DNA of 63,098 bases from a virus, in IMG/VR virus record IMGVR_UViG_3300044641_004951, positions 1-63,098 of that record; one strand, given 5' to 3'. The translations under genes and the position numbers were made by a program. Positions 62,018 to 63,098 of this stretch are shown piece by piece. The notes below the pieces were generated by a model, which had not been told where the DNA came from, ran no database searches, and saw only the letters and a list, made by a program, of their open reading frames with translations. The first letter of the stretch is position 1; every line of letters begins with the position of its first letter.

Positions 62018-62025
62018 TATTTATA
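62018..62025 (-). promoter_or_regulatory. T4-type late promoter for the homing endonuclease (TATAAATA)
   Basis: An exact TATAAATA on the minus strand, 20 bases before the endonuclease ATG, lying within an imperfect palindrome (TTCTTATA and TATAAGAA). Placement resembles the late promoter of T4 homing genes such as that of I-TevI. Confidence 0.7.
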
Positions 62026-62076
62026 AGAAAAAGACTAAGGAGGGTGTTCTACCTTTAAACTAAAGAGGCAAATTAA

Positions 62077-62153
62077 TGGAGCGGCTATCCGAATTCGAAT
62101 CGGAACTTAAACCTTGGCAAGGTCTCGTGCTAACCGTTAAACACCATAGCCGC
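62077..62153 (-). tRNA. tRNA-Gly (GCC)
   Basis: The minus strand has acceptor GCGGCTA/TAGCCGC, discriminator T and CCA, anticodon loop TTGCCAA (GCC) and T arm TCCGA-TTCGAAT-TCGGA. U73 is typical of bacterial Gly. Confidence 0.88.
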
Positions 62154-62157
62154 GTAT

Positions 62158-62233
62158 TGGAGCGGGTAGGGGGATTCGAGCCCCTCTATTGAAGTTTGGA
62201 AGACTTCCGTGTAACCACAAACACTTTACCCGC
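62158..62233 (-). tRNA. tRNA-Gly (TCC)
   Basis: The minus strand has acceptor GCGGGTA/TACCCGC, discriminator T and CCA, and anticodon loop CTTCCAA (TCC) with stem GAAGT/ACTTC. A perfect TATAAATA lies 9 bases upstream at 62243. Confidence 0.88.
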
Positions 62234-62242
62234 ATATCGTTG

Positions 62243-62250
62243 TATTTATA
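62243..62250 (-). promoter_or_regulatory. T4-type late promoter inside the tRNA array (TATAAATA)
   Basis: An exact TATAAATA on the minus strand, 10 bases upstream of tRNA-Gly(TCC), in the 70-base gap between that tRNA and tRNA-Arg. It could start late transcription of Gly, Gly, the endonuclease and the downstream tRNAs. Confidence 0.6.
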
Positions 62251-62303
62251 TGTTATTCCTTGTTTAAACAAGGGATCTCATTATCTTTTGCATTATCTAT
62301 ATT

Positions 62304-62378
62304 TGGTACGCCCTAAGGGAATCAAACCCCTAACTCAACGTTCGTAGCGTTACGTGATATTCATTTCACCAAAGGCGT
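62304..62378 (-). tRNA. tRNA-Arg (ACG)
   Basis: The minus strand has acceptor ACGCCTT/AGGGCGT with A73 and CCA, and anticodon loop CTACGAA (ACG) on stem TAACG/CGTTG. The D loop (AATGAATA) lacks the usual GG, which is odd. The A34 would need deamination to inosine for full decoding. Confidence 0.82.
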
Positions 62379-62382
62379 ATGA

Positions 62383-62457
62383 TGGTGGTCATGGTTGGTA
62401 ACGATCCAACCTTCTCGGCTTATGAAACCGGCCTACATCCTTCTATAGCACATGACC
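62383..62457 (-). tRNA. tRNA with CAT anticodon (Met or Ile2)
   Basis: The minus strand has acceptor GGTCATG/CATGACC, A73 and CCA, and anticodon loop TTCATAA (CAT). G1-C72 pairs, so it is not an initiator tRNA. The T loop ATCGTTA departs from TTCGAAT. Elongator Met or Ile2 (lysidine) cannot be told apart by eye. Confidence 0.82.
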
Positions 62458-62461
62458 ATTG

Positions 62462-62535
62462 TGGTTGCGGAGCCGCTGAATCGAACAGGTCCTGTAGGTT
62501 ATGAGCCTACCGTGCTTCCATCACACTCGCCCGCA
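62462..62535 (-). tRNA. tRNA with CAT anticodon (Met or Ile2), second copy
   Basis: The minus strand has acceptor TGCGGGC/CTCCGCA with one mismatch at 7-66, A73, CCA, and anticodon loop CTCATAA (CAT) with stem GTAGG/CCTAC. The T stem pairs poorly while the loop TTCGATT is normal. It differs from the other CAT tRNA, so one may be Met and one Ile2. Confidence 0.78.
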
Positions 62536-62546
62536 ACTGTATTATA

Positions 62547-62622
62547 TGGCATCCCGGGACGGAGTTGAACCGCCAACCTTGGGTTTTGGAGACCCCTGCT
62601 CTGCCAATTGAGCTACCGAGAT
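62547..62622 (-). tRNA. tRNA-Trp (CCA)
   Basis: The minus strand has acceptor ATCTCGG/CCGGGAT, G73 (a Trp identity base) and CCA, with anticodon loop CTCCAAA (CCA). A phage tRNA-Trp is uncommon but recorded in large phages. Confidence 0.88.
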
Positions 62623-62636
62623 ATTACTTATCTAAA

Positions 62637-62712
62637 TGGCAGGGGATAGAGGATTCGAACCTCTAACCTGCGGGATCAAAACCCGTTGCTCTACCAATTG
62701 AGCTAATCCCCA
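62637..62712 (-). tRNA. tRNA-Gln (TTG)
   Basis: The minus strand has TGGGGAT/ATCCCCT with an unpaired 1-72 (U-U), G73 and CCA, and anticodon loop TTTTGAT (TTG). A weak 1-72 pair and G73 are Gln identity features. Confidence 0.87.
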
Positions 62713-62719
62713 TTAGAAA

Positions 62720-62797
62720 TGGTCCGTGTAGCAGGATTCGAACCTGCGCAATCTCCGCCCCAAACGGAGTGACTTGACCTGACTAGCCTATACACGG
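62720..62797 (-). tRNA. tRNA-Pro (TGG)
   Basis: The minus strand has acceptor CCGTGTA/TACACGG, A73 and CCA, anticodon loop TTTGGGG (TGG) with stem CTCCG/CGGAG, and T arm GCAGG-TTCGAAT-CCTGC. Confidence 0.88.
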
Positions 62798-62803
62798 AAA
62801 AAT

Positions 62804-62877
62804 TGGTGCCCCCACCGTGAATCGAACACGGACCTGATGCTTACAAGGCAACTGCACGACCTTCATGCTACAGGGGC
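62804..62877 (-). tRNA. tRNA-Thr (TGT)
   Basis: The minus strand has acceptor GCCCCTG/TGGGGGC, A73 and CCA, and anticodon loop CTTGTAA (TGT). T arm CCGTG-TTCGATT-CACGG is perfect. Confidence 0.88.
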
Positions 62878-62885
62878 TTTTATAT

Positions 62886-62961
62886 TGGCTGACCGAACTG
62901 GGATCGAACCAGTCTCACACGGATTAACAGTCCGGCCGCACACCGTTGTGCGTTTCGGTCA
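62886..62961 (-). tRNA. tRNA-Asn (GTT)
   Basis: The minus strand has acceptor TGACCGA/TCGGTCA, G73 and CCA, and anticodon loop CTGTTAA (GTT). G73 fits bacterial Asn. Confidence 0.88.
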
Positions 62962-62973
62962 AAAAATTCTTTA

Positions 62974-63049
62974 TGGTGGACCGAAGGAGAATCGAACTCC
63001 CCACAGGGTGCTTGCAAGGCACTCTCGCCCCCTTGGTACATGCCGGCCC
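62974..63049 (-). tRNA. tRNA-Ala (TGC)
   Basis: The minus strand has acceptor GGGCCGG/TCGGTCC with G3-U70, the Ala identity pair, A73 and CCA, and anticodon loop CTTGCAA (TGC). It is the last complete tRNA before the edge; the final 49 bases show nothing I can support. Confidence 0.88.
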
Positions 63050-63098
63050 ATAATTCTTCCTGCTTACCGAATACAGGGACACCATATCGTTGTGTCGG

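Noticed and set aside
63050-63098. Possible start of another tRNA at the right edge
   Set aside because: No T arm, CCA or anticodon arm is visible in the last 49 bases.

Overview
The window is a segment of an AT-rich, T4-like myovirus genome, most likely from an aquatic phage of a Gram-negative bacterium. The evidence is a nearly continuous run of T4-type neck, baseplate, head-completion and replication genes (gp15, 14, 13, 8, 7-like, 6, 25, 5, 27-like, 53, 48/54-type, 4, 2-like, 26, 51, 32, 59, 33), perfect T4-type late promoters (TATAAATA) and a dense tRNA array. Collagen-like fibres, a DUF4815 protein, 2OG oxygenases and pstS are typical of marine and freshwater T4-like phages. The host is not identified by the sequence. 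A heptose pathway suggests a host with LPS, and a circularly permuted tmRNA points to an alphaproteobacterial, betaproteobacterial or cyanobacterial lineage.

Layout. 1-1922 (minus): neck genes 15 (partial), 14, 13. 1957-8276 (minus): an accessory surface-chemistry cassette with hldD-like epimerase, cupin, split hldE-like kinase and nucleotidyltransferase, an APS-kinase/nucleotidyltransferase fusion, two methyltransferases, a sulfotransferase and a TPR/GT9-like glycosyltransferase. 8323-30169 (minus): fibres and their modifiers, namely a 1821-residue RCC1-repeat protein, two collagen-like S74-chaperone fibres, two Fe(II)/2OG-type oxygenases, a methyltransferase, a GT2 glycosyltransferase and several beta-rich structural proteins. 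30204-46143 (minus): DUF4815 protein and the baseplate (gp8, gp7-like, gp6, gp25, gp5, gp27-like hub, gp53, gp48-like).

46179-51991 (plus): gp4, gp2-like, gp54-like, gp26 with an apparent -1 frameshift into gp51, a tape-measure/hub-like protein and a hub protein with a lysozyme domain. 51988-60841 (minus): gp32, gp59, methyltransferase, gp33, a SleB-type hydrolase, small secreted proteins, DUF932, a DUF458-type RNase H-like protein, a circularly permuted tmRNA, cupin, a glycine-rich adhesin-like protein and pstS. 60982-63049 (minus): a small ORF and 14 tRNAs interrupted by a homing endonuclease gene.

Working together: gp33 and the TATAAATA promoters make up the T4 late-transcription logic that should drive the virion genes and apparently also the homing endonuclease and part of the tRNA array. 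The heptose, sulfate, methyl and glycosyl genes lie inside the late structural block, so they may decorate virion fibres or alter the host envelope. PstS, tmRNA and tRNAs would support host phosphate uptake and translation during infection. The strongest unusual signals are the permuted tmRNA (tag ANDERFLAAA), the heptose/sulfation cassette, the ~35-blade RCC1 fibre, the gp26/gp51 frameshift, and the collagen fibre paired with a prolyl-hydroxylase-like enzyme.
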